Shown: positions 62,216 to 64,000 of the stretch, one piece after another | Layout: each line of letters opens with the position of its first letter | Numbering within the stretch: position 1 is the first letter of the stretch | Assembly (NCBI GenBank): GCA_029204225.1 | Contig: CM055096.1 | Span: 34,177,143 to 34,241,142 of the forward strand | From: Diphasiastrum complanatum | Taxonomy: Eukaryota; Streptophyta; Lycopodiopsida; Lycopodiales; Lycopodiaceae | Direction of reading: 5' to 3' | Length of the DNA stretch: 64,000 nucleotides | The notes under the pieces: model-generated | Told to the model about the DNA's origin: nothing | Database searches by the model: none | The model's input: only the letters and a program-made list of their open reading frames with translations | Made by a program: the position numbers and the translations under genes

Positions 62216-63069
62216 TTGTGGGGCGAAGCAGTTAGTACAGCAGTTTACTTACTTAACAGAAGTCCTACAAAAGTTGTTCTAAATCGAACTCCAGAAGAAG
62301 CTTTCACAGGTATAAAACCTAAAGTGGATCATCTAAGAGTTTTTGGTTGTGTGCATATGCTCATATTCCTAAAGATAATTGTCAAAAACTTGATTCAAAG
62401 GCAATCAAGTGTTTATTCTTGGGTTATGATGAGGAAGAGAAGGCATATTGCCTTTATAATCTTACCAGTAGGAAGGTGATTATGAGCAGGGATGTTGTAT
62501 TTGAAGAAAGTGAGTCCTCTACCCTAGAAGATCATGAGGAGGATGTATTTTCTCCTTCATCAAACACTCCTATTATAGATGATGTTCTGGAAGATACAGG
62601 TCCATGTGATGTAGTTTCTACACAAATTCAATCAAGGGTAAGTACACAAGTGGATCTTGGTAAATGGAAGGAAAGGTCAAGAGTATTTGATACATATTCT
62701 CCTTCTACGTCACCTACAAAGAAGTTACCAAGATGGTATTGCGAGACTATACAAGATAGTCAAATGTTGGATGAGGGAGAATCGAGTCAACAAGGAGCTA
62801 AGAGATTGACACGTTCGAGTGTCAACTATTGTGAAGATGGAGAAGAAATGCATTATGTGTTTATGGCTTCAGTGTTGGATTCAGAGGATCCTGTATTTTA
62901 TGAAGATGCTGCAAAGGAACAAGTTTGGAAGACTGCTATGGATGAGGAGTATAGTTCTTTCACGAAAAAAAAGACATGGGATCTTGTTGTACTTCCAGCA
63001 GGTTGCAAGTGGATGCATAGAACCAAGTTTAAGTCTGATGGTTCTATAGATAAGTATAAAGCGGGTTGA
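62216..63069 (+). pseudogene. Copia integrase C-terminus and RT start, truncated
   Basis: Two overlapping frames give YLLNRSPTKVVLNRTPEEAF and CLFLGYDEEEKAYCLYN (integrase C-terminal part), an acidic S/T-rich linker, then the RT entry VWKTAMDEEYSSFTKKKTWD and CKWMHRTKFKSDGSIDKYKA. RT stops there: a deletion joins it at about 63062 to sequence coding YCNTNDQVADIFTK, the end of RNase H, shortly before the polypurine tract. The YVDD active site and most of RNase H are missing. Confidence 0.85.
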
Positions 63070-63170
63070 TCTACTGCAACACCAATGATCAAGTTGCAGA
63101 TATCTTCACAAAGGACTTGATCGTGAAAAGTTAAAGACACTCCTAGGTCTTATTGATAATCAATTATCCA

Positions 63171-63181
63171 TTAAGGGGGAG
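63171..63181 (+). other. Copia polypurine tract
   Basis: TTAAGGGGGAG directly before the 3' LTR. Confidence 0.85.
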
Positions 63182-63590
63182 TGTTAGAATTAATGGTTAA
63201 TTGTAGATACTAGAGGCCAGCTTGCGTGCTAGAAGGCCTATTTCTATTTTTAGTATAGGTACTATCGATTTTAAGTATAGGTACCTAAGTTAGTACCAAT
63301 TTTGCTAGAATAGTATAGAAATCTATTTTAACCAAGTTAGCATAGATTTCTATTGTTAAGACTTCATAATTAGCATTTCAATTGCTATTGTAGAAAGATA
63401 GCTTTTGCTTTTCATTGTGGGCAGTCTCTATAAGAGTAGATGGGCGCCCACCTCCATTTTTATCTCAATTTCTAGCTTATGAAGCATAGCTTCTTGCAGT
63501 CTCTCTTCTTCTTCAGCTTGTGGTTGATGATTTGTGTGAGTACTAATAAGATTAGTCTACTCCGATTAGAGAATCTCTTCGATTCTAACA
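63182..63590 (+). repeat. 3' LTR of copia element (409 bp)
   Basis: Same termini as the 5' LTR. Extra bases near 63214 and 63330-63345 account for the length difference. TATAAGA at 63429-63435. Confidence 0.93.
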
Positions 63591-64000
63591 ATGATGAATG
63601 CTTTTTCATTAAGGGAGTGGCTACCATTTTCCGCTGACGTCCAACAATCACTTCTGTAGCCCAGCGGGTGGTATCTCCTAAGGTTATGAACCTTCCTCCT
63701 GTAATGAAGGCCTATTCTATGTGAGAGGTGCATATTAGCATGAAGCCAACCCATTGAAACTTGTGAATGTTGTTGCAGGCCATTGATTCAAGAGCTAAGG
63801 CTTGTTTCAAGCTTTTTGACGGCCGTTTCTATGTTTGTTTTAGCGATGAAGCCTAAAACAAGAAAATAAACTTCCTTTGTTGTAACTTGTGAACACGTGT
63901 GCTAGCCCTCCTTGTCATGCTTAGAACAATTTTTGAACATTTCCTACAAGGGCCTCCATAATTTGAAATACTTTAACAAAAATGTAGATATCCTTATGTA
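63591..64000. other. Right flank, no recognised gene
   Basis: Begins with the ATGAT target-site copy. No domain-bearing ORF is seen. Confidence 0.4.

Larger units (their letters stand above)
59144..63590 (+). mobile_element. Ty1/copia retrotransposon, defective (4447 bp)
   Basis: Direct LTRs at 59144-59533 and 63182-63590, primer-binding site at 59534, polypurine tract TTAAGGGGGAG at 63171-63181, and flanking GTGAT (59139-59143) against ATGAT (63591-63595), a 5-bp target duplication with one change. Gag, protease and integrase are readable but broken, and most of RT and RNase H is deleted. LTRs differ by small indels (for example 7 and about 12 bp), so the insertion is not recent. Confidence 0.93.

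Overview
The window is repeat-dominated nuclear DNA of a land plant. The evidence is the Ty3/gypsy, Ty1/copia and LARD-like LTR retrotransposons primed by initiator-Met tRNA, a plant-type TTTAGGG telomeric tract, long TC/GT microsatellites and the absence of any recognisable host gene. The species cannot be named from the sequence. Nothing bacterial, no CRISPR array and no canonical tRNA or rRNA gene was seen.

Region 1 (1-37506) is an unusual satellite made of a retrotransposon. Nine head-to-tail units of about 2480 bp (each a 1.22-kb LTR plus a 1.26-kb non-coding internal segment) run up to a final LTR at 35738, followed by two 5'-truncated LTRs. The array starts outside the window. The internal segment of every unit carries the same deletion, which cuts through the primer-binding site (PBS), so the units probably spread by recombination and not by reverse transcription. 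One unit received a 6275-bp chromovirus (minus strand) with a perfect 5-bp target-site duplication. The unit plus its insertion was then duplicated as an 8759-bp block (13011-19285 and 21770-28044). Each chromovirus copy has LTRs that look identical and an intact 1160-residue protease-RT-RNase H-integrase-chromodomain ORF, but no gag.

Region 2 (37603-42293) is a complete, undeleted copy of the array's parent element, flanked by a CCAAG target-site duplication. It is LARD-like: two 1.2-kb LTRs, an intact PBS, about 2.25 kb of non-coding interior and a polypurine tract. Its LTR start, LTR blocks, 5' leader and a hairpin next to the polypurine tract match those of the chromovirus. I infer that the two are a non-autonomous/autonomous pair. 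One LTR holds a (TTTAGGG)4 tract that replaces LTR sequence.

Region 3 (42299-45896) is a decayed second Ty3/gypsy element on the minus strand: gag, protease, RT and part of RNase H, with frameshifts and stops.

Region 4 (45897-59143) is AT-rich intergenic DNA with relics: a retropepsin (about 47253-48038), an RT fragment resembling Penelope-like elements (52104-53079), a copia RNase H tail (53130-53781), two long TC tracts, a GT tract, small hairpins and weak tRNA-like SINE heads.

Region 5 (59144-63590) is a copia element with both LTRs, PBS, polypurine tract and an imperfect target-site duplication. Its gag-pol is broken and nearly all of RT/RNase H is deleted. The last 410 bases show nothing recognisable.
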